From NCBI GenBank assembly GCA_035553055.1, contig DATNEK010000320.1, positions 1 through 42,332 on the forward strand: a stretch of DNA of 42,332 nt. The letters are read 5' to 3'. Source of the stretch: Chersky-822 sp035553055 (GTDB lineage: Bacteria > Actinomycetota > Actinomycetes > Streptosporangiales > Streptosporangiaceae). Of the stretch, positions 15,213 through 23,173 are shown piece after piece. Position 1 is the stretch's first letter; every line of letters starts with the position of its first letter. A program made the position numbers and the translations under genes. A model generated the notes under the pieces. It searched no databases. It was not told the DNA's origin and saw nothing but the letters and a program-made list of their open reading frames with translations.

Positions 15213-17820
15213 TCTCAGATCACGGTTTGGAATAGCGAAAACTGGAAAATCGGAAATCGGAAAAGCGGAGCTGGGGGGAAGTGAGCTTACTCCGGGGGAC
15301 GGAGTGCCAGGCGGGGCCGTTCGGGCCGGTGTGCGGGGCGGGAGGGATCTGCCCAGCGTCGGCGGGCGGCCTGAGCAGCCCCGCCGGGCACAAGTGGTGA
15401 TCATCGGCGGCGGGGTTATCGGCACTAGCGTTGCTTACCACCTGACCAAACGCGGGCTGACTGACGTGCTGCTGCTTGAGCAGGGCCAGTTGTCCTGCGG
15501 CACGACCTGGCACGCCGCCGGGCTTGTCGGGCAGCTTCGTGCCTCGGAGAGCGGCACCAGGCTCGTGCAGTACTCGACTGCGCTTTATGACCGGCTCGAA
15601 GCCGAGACCGGGCTCGCAACCGGGTTTCGCCGGTGCGGCGGCGTGACTGTCGCTCGCACCAAGGACCGGCTGATGGCGCTGCGCAGGACCGCGGCCACGG
15701 CGGAGGCGTTCGGGCTCGACTGCGAGCTGATCAGCCCGAGCCGGGCGGCCGAGCTGTACCCGATCATGGAGATTGCCGACCTGGTCGGCGCGCTCTGGCT
15801 GCCGGGCGACGGCCGGGCGAACCCGACCGACCTGACCTATGCGCTGGCCAAGGGCGCCAGGATGGGCGGCGCGACGATCATGGAGCGTACCCGGGTCACG
15901 GGCATTGACCATCGCGGCGGTGTCGTCACCGGCGTCAGGACGGACGCTGGCGACGTCGAGGCCGAGATCGTGGTGAACTGCGCTGGCCAGTGGGCCAAGC
16001 AGGTAGGCGCCATGTGCGGCGTCAGCGTGCCGCTGCACTCGGCCGAGCACTTCTACGTGGTGACCGACCAGGTCGACGGGGTGCGCCCCAACCTGCCCGT
16101 GCTGCGCGATCCCGACGGCTACACCTACATCAAGGAAGAAGTCGGCGGCCTGCTTGTCGGCGGCTTCGAGCCCGACGCCAAGCCGTGGGTGGCGCCCGAC
16201 CGGCTGCCCTATCCGTTCGAGTTCCAATTGCTCGATGAGGACTGGGACCATTTTTCCGTCCTGATGCAGAGCGCGATCGTCCGGATCCCAGTTCTCGAAA
16301 AAACGGGCATGAAGAAGCTATACAACGGCCCGGAGAGCTTCACCCCTGACAACCAGTTCATCATCGGGGCGGCTCCTGAAGTCAGGAACTTCTACGTCGC
16401 CGCCGGGTTCAATTCGGTCGGCATCGCGTCGGCGGGCGGGGCGGGCAAAGTCCTGGCCGACTGGATCGTCGACGGTGATCCTGGCACCGACCTGTCGGCT
16501 GCCGATATCCGGCGGTTCGCCGCGTTCAACGGGAACAACCGCTGGCTGCGCGACCGCGTCGGTGAGGTACTCGGCCTGCACTACGCGACGCCCTGGCCGA
16601 ACAGGGAGCTGGTCACGGCCCGGCCGTTCCGCCGGTCGCCGGCCTACCATCTGCTCGCGCGGGCTGGTGCCTGCTTCGGTTCGAAGATGGGCTGGGAGCG
16701 GGCGAATGTCTTCGCGCCGCCCGGGCAGCAGCCGGTGATCGAGTACTCATGGGACAAGCCAAACTGGCTGCCTTGGTCGGTCGCCGAGCAGCGGGCGACC
16801 CGAGCCGCTGTGGCCGTGTTCGATCAGACCTCGTTCTCCAAGTACCGCCTCAGCGGTCCGCGGGCGCTGGCCGCGCTGCAGTGGCTGTGCACCGCTGACG
16901 TGGACGTGCCGCCCGGCAGGACGGTCTACACCGGGATGCTGAACGCCAGTGGCCGGTACGAAGCAGACGTTACGGTGACTAGGCTGGAAGCGGATAGGTT
17001 CCTGTTGTTCAGCAGCGCCTCGTCAACTGAGCGTGACCTCGATCACATCGGCAGGCGGCTGCCACCAGCCGGCGTGAGCCTGGCCGACGTCACTTCGGCG
17101 TACGCGGTATACGGAGTAATGGGCCCGCGCTCGCGGGCGCTATTGTCGCGGCTGACCAGCGCGGACCTGAGCGAGGCGGCGTTCGCGTTCGGCGCGAGCA
17201 GGCAGATCGACCTCGGCTACGCCACAGTGCGTGCGACGAGGCTGACCTACGTGGGCGAGCTTGGCTGGGAGATTTGCGTTCCAACCGAATTCGCGGTTGG
17301 GGTGTACGAAGACCTGATGTCAGCCGGAGCCGATCTCGGCGTTGTCAACGCGGGCTACTACACGATCGAGTCGATGCGTCTTGAGAAGGCGTACCGGGCG
17401 TTCGGGCGGGAGCTGACGCCGGACTACGACCCGGTCGAGGCCGGGCTGCTGTTCGCGTGCAAGCTCAAGACCGGGGTTGGCTTCCTCGGCCGGGAGGCGG
17501 TCGAGCGGGCCAGAACCGCAGGGCCGGGGCGGCGGCTTGTCTCGCTGGTGCTTGACGAGCCAGAGGCGATGATGTGGGGAGGTGAACTGCTCGTGCGCGA
17601 CGGGGCCGCGGCCGGGCTTGTGACGTCGGCCGCGTGGGGAGCTACTGTCGGCGCGTCGGTCGGCATGGCCTACGTTCACCACGCCGACGGGGAACAAGCG
17701 GTGAGCGCCGATTACGTCAAGTCGGGCAGCTACCAGGTCAACGTCGGCGGCCAGATGTGCGGCGCGACCGTGTCGTTGCGCCCCCCATTCGACCCGGACG
17801 GGGAGAAGGTGCGCCGATGA
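15205..17820 (+). CDS. FAD-dependent dimethylglycine/sarcosine dehydrogenase with fused GcvT domain
   Basis: An 871-residue two-part enzyme. Residues about 62-440 are a DAO-type FAD oxidoreductase with the dinucleotide motif IIGGGVIGTSVAYHL and GTTWHAAGL, where His103 corresponds to the histidine carrying covalent FAD in dimethylglycine dehydrogenases. Residues about 480-870 are a GcvT/aminomethyltransferase-like tetrahydrofolate domain; Asp in GRYEADVTVTRL matches the conserved acidic residue. The expected reaction is oxidative N-demethylation of dimethylglycine or sarcosine, passing the carbon to tetrahydrofolate. The first 60 residues are a low-complexity extension (Gly, Lys, Pro rich) encoded by unusually A-rich DNA near 15237-15270; a later start is possible. 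It overlaps genes on both sides and sits in a three-gene operon. Confidence 0.9.
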   Translation: MTDLRSRFGIAKTGKSEIGKAELGGSELTPGDGVPGGAVRAGVRGGRDLPSVGGRPEQPRRAQVVIIGGGVIGTSVAYHLTKRGLTDVLLLEQGQLSCGTTWHAAGLVGQLRASESGTRLVQYSTALYDRLEAETGLATGFRRCGGVTVARTKDRLMALRRTAATAEAFGLDCELISPSRAAELYPIMEIADLVGALWLPGDGRANPTDLTYALAKGARMGGATIMERTRVTGIDHRGGVVTGVRTDAGDVEAEIVVNCAGQWAKQVGAMCGVSVPLHSAEHFYVVTDQVDGVRPNLPVLRDPDGYTYIKEEVGGLLVGGFEPDAKPWVAPDRLPYPFEFQLLDEDWDHFSVLMQSAIVRIPVLEKTGMKKLYNGPESFTPDNQFIIGAAPEVRNFYVAAGFNSVGIASAGGAGKVLADWIVDGDPGTDLSAADIRRFAAFNGNNRWLRDRVGEVLGLHYATPWPNRELVTARPFRRSPAYHLLARAGACFGSKMGWERANVFAPPGQQPVIEYSWDKPNWLPWSVAEQRATRAAVAVFDQTSFSKYRLSGPRALAALQWLCTADVDVPPGRTVYTGMLNASGRYEADVTVTRLEADRFLLFSSASSTERDLDHIGRRLPPAGVSLADVTSAYAVYGVMGPRSRALLSRLTSADLSEAAFAFGASRQIDLGYATVRATRLTYVGELGWEICVPTEFAVGVYEDLMSAGADLGVVNAGYYTIESMRLEKAYRAFGRELTPDYDPVEAGLLFACKLKTGVGFLGREAVERARTAGPGRRLVSLVLDEPEAMMWGGELLVRDGAAAGLVTSAAWGATVGASVGMAYVHHADGEQAVSADYVKSGSYQVNVGGQMCGATVSLRPPFDPDGEKVRR

Positions 17821-19265
17821 GCGGGCCGCGGGTGCGGCAGGAGCCGGCGGAGCTGCGCGTTCAGGTCGTGGCTAAGCCTGCGGGCACGATGTCGATCAGC
17901 GTGTTCGACCTTTTCAAGATCGGGATCGGGCCGTCGAGTTCGCATACGGTCGGGCCGATGCGAGCCGCCGGGATGTTCACCGCGTCGCTGGTCGCCGACG
18001 GGATGCTTGACTGGGTCGCGCGGGTGCGTGTCGAGCTATTCGGCTCGCTTGGCGCCACCGGGCACGGGCACGGGAGCGTGCCGGCGATCGTTCTCGGGCT
18101 GCTCGGAGAGCGTCCTGATACCGTCGATCCCGCCGCTGCCAGGCCGACCGTGCAGCTCGTGCGGGAAACCGGCCGGCTGGCGCTCCTCGGCGCGCGGGAG
18201 ATCGACTTTGACGTCGATGAGGACGTGGTGCTGCACCGCAAGAAGCGACTGCCTTTTCATTCGAACGCGATGGTGTTCACGGCGGTCGACACTGCCGGCC
18301 GCGAGTTGATCCGGCGCACTTATTACTCCGTTGGCGGCGGATTCGTGCTCGCCGACGATCAGGCGGAGAAGAACCCCTCTCTTGTGCCTGACTCGGTGGC
18401 GGTGCCTTACCCGTTCGCGAACGCCGCCGAACTGGTTGCCCAGGCGCGTTCGGCCGGGCTGCCGATCAGCGGCGTGATGGCGGCTAACGAGCTTGTCCGC
18501 AGGGACGAAGACTCGATCAATTCAGGGCTGCTGGCTATCTGGCAGGTTATGCGGGACTGCGTCGCGGCTGGCTGCCAGGCCGATGGGGTGTTGCCTGGCG
18601 GGCTCAAAGTGCGGCGCAGGGCCCGCAAGCTGCGCGAGACACTCGAGCAGTCGGCGGACGCGGCTGATCCGCTGTACGCCATGGAGTGGGTCACGCTGTA
18701 CGCGCTCGCGGTCAACGAGGAGAACGCGGCAGGCGGCCGTGTCGTCACCGCGCCGACCAACGGCGCGGCCGGGATCATTCCGGCGGTGCTGCACTACTAC
18801 ACCAGGTTCGTGCCGGGTGCTGATGAGCGGGGGGTCGTCAGGTTCCTGCTCGCGGCCGGCGCGATCGGAGTGCTTTTCAAGGAGAACGCGAGCATCTCAG
18901 GGGCTGAGGTCGGCTGCCAGGGCGAGGTTGGCTCGGCGTGCTCGATGGCCGCGGCAGGGCTGGCCGAGGTACTTGGCGGCACGCCCGAGCAGGTCGAGAA
19001 CGCCGCCGAGATTGGCGTCGAGCACAATCTTGGCCTTACCTGCGACCCGGTCGGTGGCCTGGTGCAGATCCCGTGCATCGAGCGCAACGCCATTGCCTCG
19101 GTCAAGGCGATCGCCGCGGCGCGTATGGCGGTCAGGGGCGACGGCACCCATCACGTCTCGCTCGACAAGGCGATCAAGACAATGCGCGAGACCGGTGCTG
19201 ACATGAAGGACAAGTACAAAGAAACCGCCCGCGGCGGCCTCGCGCTGAACGTTGTGGAGTGCTGA
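17817..19265 (+). CDS. sdaA: L-serine ammonia-lyase, iron-sulfur dependent, single chain
   Basis: A 482-residue bacterial L-serine dehydratase converting serine to pyruvate and ammonia with a 4Fe-4S cluster. The N-terminal part holds SVFDLFKIGIGPSSSHTVGP; the catalytic part supplies Cys367, Cys409 and Cys420, whose spacing (42 and 11) equals that of the cluster cysteines in the characterised Legionella enzyme. The chain ends in Cys482, matching the C-terminal tail cysteine that occupies the Legionella active site. The start at ATG 17817 overlaps the upstream stop and has GGAGAAGG nearby; about 24 residues precede the usual family start at MSISVFDLF. Its place after a demethylating dehydrogenase suggests disposal of serine formed from glycine. 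Confidence 0.96.
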   Translation: MSGPRVRQEPAELRVQVVAKPAGTMSISVFDLFKIGIGPSSSHTVGPMRAAGMFTASLVADGMLDWVARVRVELFGSLGATGHGHGSVPAIVLGLLGERPDTVDPAAARPTVQLVRETGRLALLGAREIDFDVDEDVVLHRKKRLPFHSNAMVFTAVDTAGRELIRRTYYSVGGGFVLADDQAEKNPSLVPDSVAVPYPFANAAELVAQARSAGLPISGVMAANELVRRDEDSINSGLLAIWQVMRDCVAAGCQADGVLPGGLKVRRRARKLRETLEQSADAADPLYAMEWVTLYALAVNEENAAGGRVVTAPTNGAAGIIPAVLHYYTRFVPGADERGVVRFLLAAGAIGVLFKENASISGAEVGCQGEVGSACSMAAAGLAEVLGGTPEQVENAAEIGVEHNLGLTCDPVGGLVQIPCIERNAIASVKAIAAARMAVRGDGTHHVSLDKAIKTMRETGADMKDKYKETARGGLALNVVEC

Positions 19266-19303
19266 CCCTAACCGCTACTGCCGCGTGAACCGTAGCCGGA
19301 GGG

Positions 19304-19394
19304 GAGCGCCGGGGCGGTCGGAGGAGCGCCATCGGGCGATGCGGGCACCGTGGGGGTGGACCCGCGGTCGTCGGTGGCGGCCGCCCCGGCGCTC
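19304..19394. terminator. Inverted repeat between convergent genes, probable two-way terminator
   Basis: A perfect 14-base inverted repeat (GAGCGCCGGGGCGG at 19304-19317, its complement at 19381-19394) encloses 63 GC-rich bases. It fills the gap between sdaA and the convergent 109-residue gene, whose stop codon starts directly beside the right arm. No T run is present, as is common for actinobacterial terminators. Confidence 0.6.
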
Positions 19395-19395
19395 G

Positions 19396-19725
19396 CTAGT
19401 GACCCGGCCACCGAGCGGTGGTGACCTGCCCGCCGTCGACGGTGACGGTGACGACCGGGGTGCTCGCGTCGCGCCAGATGATGTAGTCACCTGCTGCCAG
19501 TCCAGGATAGACGGCGGCGAACCTAGTGCCGCTTGGCGTCAGCCGCCGTCTCACCTGTGAGTGGGTGCGCTTCGCCGGGTCGTCGGCTGGCTTGACCGCC
19601 CGGCTGATCTCTATTTCGGCGCCATCAAGCTCCGGCGGCGTGTGCAAGACCAGGGCGCCGATGCCTGGGCCAAGCTCAAGCACGACGCTGCCGGAGGTCG
19701 ACGGGCCAAGTGGCGTCTCGTGCAC
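19396..19725 (-). CDS. Small conserved-looking protein downstream of DUF4331 gene
   Basis: A 109-residue protein I cannot assign to a named family. It has no signal peptide or membrane segment and looks like a small all-beta protein: VVLELGPGIGALVLHTP near the start, a central RAVKPADDPAKRTHSQVRRRL basic stretch, then FAAVYPGLAAGDYIIW, and a terminal strand. GTG 19725 starts seven bases after the DUF4331 stop, so it is almost certainly in that operon. I recall similar short proteins beside DUF4331 genes in other actinobacteria, which suggests joint function, but this is unverified. Confidence 0.65.
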   Translation of the reverse strand: MHETPLGPSTSGSVVLELGPGIGALVLHTPPELDGAEIEISRAVKPADDPAKRTHSQVRRRLTPSGTRFAAVYPGLAAGDYIIWRDASTPVVTVTVDGGQVTTARWPGH

Positions 19726-19732
19726 TGTCAGC

Positions 19733-21100
19733 TCACGATGACGGGTCGTGATAGCCGTCGAATGGCACTCCCAGGTACGGGAATTCGTCAAGGAACGGCA
19801 TACCGAGGCTGGATGGCGTCAAGCCGTCAGACACTTCGCCCGCGGCGGCATCCGGGGTGAACTTCGGGTCGATGAGCGGGTAAGTGACGCCGGCGACGGC
19901 GCGCACCTCGACGGTCACGACGTCGTCGAAGACCCGGCGTCCGTTCGGGAAGCCGGCCAGGTCACCGCCGAGCACGCCGAGGATGTTCGGGCTCTTGCTC
20001 GGCGGAATCGAGGTGTTCAGCCGCAGCATGTCGGCCTGGACCGTGCCGGTGAAGTTGGAGAAGTTAGGAATGATCCCGGACGGAATCCCGGTGAGCAGGA
20101 TTGCCTCAAGATCGGCGCGGGGCTTCTTGGAGGCGACCAGGGCCGCCAGGTGCGGGAACACGCCGGGGTAAAGGACAGGCAGCAGCCCGGCCAGCTCAGG
20201 GTTCGCGAAGTAGTGCGTGAACTGGCTGTCCTTGTGCGGCTGCAGCGCGTTCCACCTGTCCTTGTCGCCCATCGCGATGATGACTTCGTTGACCAGCGGG
20301 TTTCCGAGCCTGGACACCTGCTCGAACGGTCCGCTAGTGACGACGCGGCCAGTCTGCGGGTCATGGATGCGCGCTCGCTGCCTGTTCGCCGCTGTCCACA
20401 CGCCGATCGTCGGGCGGCCTTTCCTTGTCAGCCGCCCGATCGGCACCTGGATGGCGATCGAGTGCACGTTCAGCAGCTTGGTGGCGTTGACGCCGGGCGC
20501 GGACGAGAATCCGTCGGCCTTGCCGAAGACGTTCAAGTTCTGGAAGGGACGCAGGTTGCCGAGGTCGAATATCGAGCCGAGGTCGACGTAGAAGCCCTCA
20601 GCTCGCTGGCCGGCGAAGACCTTGCTGCCATCGCTGAGCGTGTGCACGGCCGGCTGCGCCAGCTTGGTCGCGTAGTCGGGGGTGGACAGCGGGCCGATGT
20701 TGCACGGCGGGCAAGCCAGGTTCTTGCCGAGCACGTGCTCGCCGGTCGAGTCGATCCTGGTAACCGTGTAGACCTGCTTGCGGTTCCAGCTCGAGCTGGT
20801 GAGCGAGGTGATCGGGCCGGTGTTGTACAGGAAGGTCTCTGGGTTGCCGAGCACGGTGCTGAACTGGAACTGGTAGGTGATGTCCCACTTGCTGTTGCCG
20901 AAGTTGTCGATCCTGATGTCGTAGATGACATCGTCGCCGAATTCGTAGAAATTGGGTCCTCCCGCGGCGCTCTGCAGCGGAATGTAGTTGGCGATGATCG
21001 TGACTGTTTCCGGCTTGTCGGGGCTAACGAACGCGTAGAGGTCGGTGCTATCGGCGACCGGATCTTTGGAGATCTCCGGTGCCTCGCGATGCGATGACAT
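19733..21100 (-). CDS. DUF4331 family protein
   Basis: A 455-residue DUF4331 protein, marked by the N-terminal SSHREAPEISKDPVADSTDLYAFVSPD (in two adjoining motifs), YEFGDDVIYDIRIDN, and the C-terminal GRRVFDDVVTVEVRAVAG with a closing PYLGVPFDGY. The function of the family is unknown; the N-terminal SHREAP and DSTDLYAF segments are its hallmark. No signal peptide is visible, although a Tat-exported protein is encoded immediately upstream. ATG 21100 has GAGAGG five bases upstream; a TTG directly before it is less likely. It is the middle gene of a three-gene unit probably read from the SigK-like promoter at 21540-21567. Confidence 0.9.
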   Translation of the reverse strand: MSSHREAPEISKDPVADSTDLYAFVSPDKPETVTIIANYIPLQSAAGGPNFYEFGDDVIYDIRIDNFGNSKWDITYQFQFSTVLGNPETFLYNTGPITSLTSSSWNRKQVYTVTRIDSTGEHVLGKNLACPPCNIGPLSTPDYATKLAQPAVHTLSDGSKVFAGQRAEGFYVDLGSIFDLGNLRPFQNLNVFGKADGFSSAPGVNATKLLNVHSIAIQVPIGRLTRKGRPTIGVWTAANRQRARIHDPQTGRVVTSGPFEQVSRLGNPLVNEVIIAMGDKDRWNALQPHKDSQFTHYFANPELAGLLPVLYPGVFPHLAALVASKKPRADLEAILLTGIPSGIIPNFSNFTGTVQADMLRLNTSIPPSKSPNILGVLGGDLAGFPNGRRVFDDVVTVEVRAVAGVTYPLIDPKFTPDAAAGEVSDGLTPSSLGMPFLDEFPYLGVPFDGYHDPSS

Positions 21101-21141
21101 CAATGCCTCTCAAGGTCTCGTGGGGGTGCGGAATCGCCAGC

Positions 21142-21483
21142 TCAGCGGCTGGCGCGGACGAGTCGCGCGGCCAGGTCGCGATCGTGAAGGCGGATCTGGG
21201 TGGTGCCGCGGAACACGTCGATCTCGCCTGACGCCGCGTCGCGAACGTGGACGACGATGGCCTCGCCGCCGGCGTTCTCGCTGGATGGGCCCTGCTTGGT
21301 CCGGACCGGGGTTCTGGTGGCGGCGGCGGCCGGCAGCGCCACGCTGGCGAGCGCGGATGCCGCGAGTCCGGCGGCGCCGACTCCCGCGGCGCCTTTGAGC
21401 ATCGTGCGCCTCGACGGCGAGGGGGTTCCGGGGGATGCTCCCCCCGGGCCGGCACCGCACGAGGAGTCGTCGAGATCAGGCAT
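21142..21483 (-). CDS. Small Tat-exported protein
   Basis: A 113-residue protein with a twin-arginine signal: SRRTMLKG at residues 24-31, then an Ala/Gly-rich hydrophobic core ending in LPAAAA near residue 54. The mature part is only about 58 residues and ends in a strand-rich segment (AIVVHVRDAASGEIDVFRG). The long n-region before the arginines is encoded by a GC hairpin repeat related to the one in hyuA. The DUF4331 gene starts 41 bases after its stop. I do not recognise the mature domain; such short Tat proteins commonly accompany cofactor-binding exported partners, but no cofactor motif is visible here. Confidence 0.75.
   Translation of the reverse strand: MPDLDDSSCGAGPGGASPGTPSPSRRTMLKGAAGVGAAGLAASALASVALPAAAATRTPVRTKQGPSSENAGGEAIVVHVRDAASGEIDVFRGTTQIRLHDRDLAARLVRASR
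21421..21450 (+). repeat. Single copy of the GC hairpin repeat found in hyuA
   Basis: GGGGGTTCCGGGGG followed by ATGCT and CCCCCCGGGCC matches the core of the 39-bp hyuA repeat apart from the loop. The arms CCGGGGG and CCCCCGG can pair. It lies within the signal-peptide n-region coding sequence of the Tat protein, read on the opposite strand. Confidence 0.8.
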
Positions 21484-21539
21484 GGCAGTCCTTTCCTTGA
21501 GCCTTTTCCTGCTCGTAGCGAATGGTTCTCACGGGCTGC

Positions 21540-21567
21540 GTTCGGTGCGATGCCTGAGGCGGATTGG
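21540..21567 (-). promoter_or_regulatory. Candidate SigK promoter for the Tat/DUF4331 operon
   Basis: Read on the minus strand, CCAATCC is followed after 15 bases by CCGAAC. This is the same layout as upstream of sigK (22942-22969) and close to the CCATCC/CCGAAT pair that I recall for mycobacterial SigK. It lies 57 bases before the Tat-protein start. Confidence 0.6.
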
Positions 21568-21591
21568 TCAGGCGCGAGAACTTTTGGCGCG

Positions 21592-22341
21592 TCAGCCGTG
21601 CGTCGCGACGAGCAGAATTGGCTTCGTGGTTGGCTGACGGGTGCCGCCAGCTGGCTCGATCGTGATACCGATCGTGTCCCCGCGAGCCAGGCCGCGGGAC
21701 AGCAAAGGACCCGCGCGGCCAGCCTGGCTCGCCGGCAGCAGGCCGGCCGAGCGTGTGGCGGGCGGTCCGATGAACCAGAGCTGGTACACCTTGCCGGACG
21801 GCAGTGCGGGCAGTCCGTGGGTGGTGACGATCATCGCGTGCTTGCGCAGGGAGTACACCAGAATGACCCGGCCGCCCGATGAAATGGTCTGGGTCACCGA
21901 ATGGGAGTCAGGAGCGGAGAGCACAGCGGCCAGCGCGGCGTTTTGCGTCCTGGCCTGATCAAGTTCGTGCCGGGCGCCGATCAGCGCGACGAGCAGCACG
22001 ATCGCCACGCCTACGGTGGCCATCGCCAGCGAGTACGACAGCATCGGCAGCCTGCCGGTCCACCAGTGCTGCGGGCGCGGCTTCCTGTGGTCAATGACCG
22101 GAGGTAGCTGCCGGGTCAGGGAAATGGCCGAGAGCACGGAGTCGCGCATCCGAGTCGGCGGGGGTCGGGACACCCCGAACGCGAGCCTCGTCGCTGTCTC
22201 GGTCAGTCCTCGTACCTCGCTAGCGCACTGCTGGCAGCGATGCATGTGCCGCTCGAACTTCTCGCGCTCGAACTCGTCGTCGATCGCGTTGACCGCGTAG
22301 GCGCCGGTGAGCGCGTGGACGTCATAGCGCAGTAGCTTCAC
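21592..22341 (-). CDS. rskA: Anti-sigma factor, RskA type
   Basis: A 249-residue membrane anti-sigma factor. The N-terminal cytoplasmic zinc anti-sigma domain has the HxxxCxxC motif at His32, Cys36 and Cys39; a single membrane helix spans about residues 101-122; the C-terminal RskA domain (VYQLWFIGPP, then a strand-rich end) would lie outside the cell. Family members hold the sigma factor until regulated proteolysis releases it. The ATG overlaps the sigK stop by four bases, so the pair is translationally coupled. Confidence 0.9.
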   Translation of the reverse strand: MKLLRYDVHALTGAYAVNAIDDEFEREKFERHMHRCQQCASEVRGLTETATRLAFGVSRPPPTRMRDSVLSAISLTRQLPPVIDHRKPRPQHWWTGRLPMLSYSLAMATVGVAIVLLVALIGARHELDQARTQNAALAAVLSAPDSHSVTQTISSGGRVILVYSLRKHAMIVTTHGLPALPSGKVYQLWFIGPPATRSAGLLPASQAGRAGPLLSRGLARGDTIGITIEPAGGTRQPTTKPILLVATHG

Positions 22342-22934
22342 CAGCTCACCCCCATGCAGTCCCGCATCCTGATCAAGCCGTCACGGATCCTTGTCTTGAT
22401 CGTGCCGAGCGTGCTGCCCAGTAGCGCCGACACCTCGCGGTAGGAGTAGCCGCCGTAGTAAGCGAGCGTGATCGATTCGCGCTGAAGCTCGGTCAAGCCG
22501 TCGAGGCAGCGGCGTACCCGCTCCTGCTCAAGGCTGGCCTCGACCGCATCGGCTACGTCGTCGCCCCCGCTTGGCGGCTGAGCGATGCGCTGTTCCCGTT
22601 CCGCGGCGGCGGCCGCCGACCTGACCCGGTCAACGGCGCGGCGGTGGGCTATCGTCATCACCCAGGTCGCGGCGCTTCCCTTGGAGGGGTCGAAGCGGGA
22701 AGCGGCGCGCCAGACTTCGAGCAGGACTTCCTGCGCGACTTCCTCCGATTGCGCTGGGTTCCTGACGACTCGCCTGATCAACCCGTACACCGGACCAGCG
22801 AGCTGGTCGTAGACGCTCGCGAATGCCTTCTCGTCGCCCCTGGCGACTAGGGCAAGCAGGCGGTCCAGATCCCGGTCTTTCCCCTCCGGAAGACCAGGAC
22901 CCGTCCCGGCTGGCCGCATACCGCGCGCGTCCAT
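22338..22934 (-). CDS. sigK: ECF sigma factor SigK
   Basis: A 198-residue ECF sigma factor of the SigK/ECF19 group. Region 2 spans VYGLIRRVVRNPAQSEEVAQEVLLEVWR and the WVMTIAHRRAVDRVRS promoter-melting part; region 4 is LTELQRESITLAYYGGYSYREVSALLG with a typical recognition helix STLGTIKTRIRDGL. I chose ATG 22934 because a SigK-like promoter lies just upstream and the length then fits family members of about 190 residues; the frame is open to 22991. The cognate anti-sigma follows directly. In mycobacteria SigK controls exported proteins, in keeping with the Tat protein encoded downstream here. Confidence 0.92.
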   Translation of the reverse strand: MDARGMRPAGTGPGLPEGKDRDLDRLLALVARGDEKAFASVYDQLAGPVYGLIRRVVRNPAQSEEVAQEVLLEVWRAASRFDPSKGSAATWVMTIAHRRAVDRVRSAAAAAEREQRIAQPPSGGDDVADAVEASLEQERVRRCLDGLTELQRESITLAYYGGYSYREVSALLGSTLGTIKTRIRDGLIRMRDCMGVSW

Positions 22935-22941
22935 AACACCT

Positions 22942-22969
22942 ATTCGGTCAGCTGGTCGGATCGGATTGG
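22942..22969 (-). promoter_or_regulatory. Candidate autoregulatory SigK promoter
   Basis: On the minus strand CCAATCC and CCGAAT are separated by 15 bases, the same spacing as at 21540-21567. The -10 element ends seven bases before ATG 22934, so transcription would begin at or next to the start codon, giving a leaderless or nearly leaderless message. Confidence 0.6.
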
Positions 22970-23075
22970 GTCTATCTTGGGCCAGTTTCATTACCGTGTG
23001 CCGTAGGCGCGCGAGCCGACTCGGCGAAATCCCTGTAAGCTATGCAAGCCCGCGCGTTGCGCGGAGCCTGCTGGT

Positions 23076-23149
23076 GGCGGAGTAGCTCAGTCAGGCAGAG
23101 CAAGCGGCTCATAATCGCTGTGTCGCCGGTTCAAGTCCGGCCTCCGCTA
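23076..23149 (+). tRNA. tRNA-Met (anticodon CAT)
   Basis: A 74-base cloverleaf: acceptor GGCGGAG paired with CTCCGCT (first pair G-T), D-arm GCTC/GAGC, anticodon stem AGCGG/TCGCT around CTCATAA (anticodon CAT), T-arm GCCGG/CCGGC with loop TTCAAGT, and discriminator A. No CCA is encoded. Position directly before rpmG matches the elongator tRNA-Met found there in many actinobacteria. Confidence 0.96.
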
Positions 23150-23173
23150 CGAACTTGCCGACCCGGCATGTCG

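Noticed and set aside
19748..21097. A 449-codon open frame on the plus strand opposite the DUF4331 gene
   Set aside because: It mirrors the DUF4331 gene, as often happens in GC-rich DNA. Its product is Arg/Val/Glu-rich with no family resemblance, while the minus strand encodes clear DUF4331 motifs.
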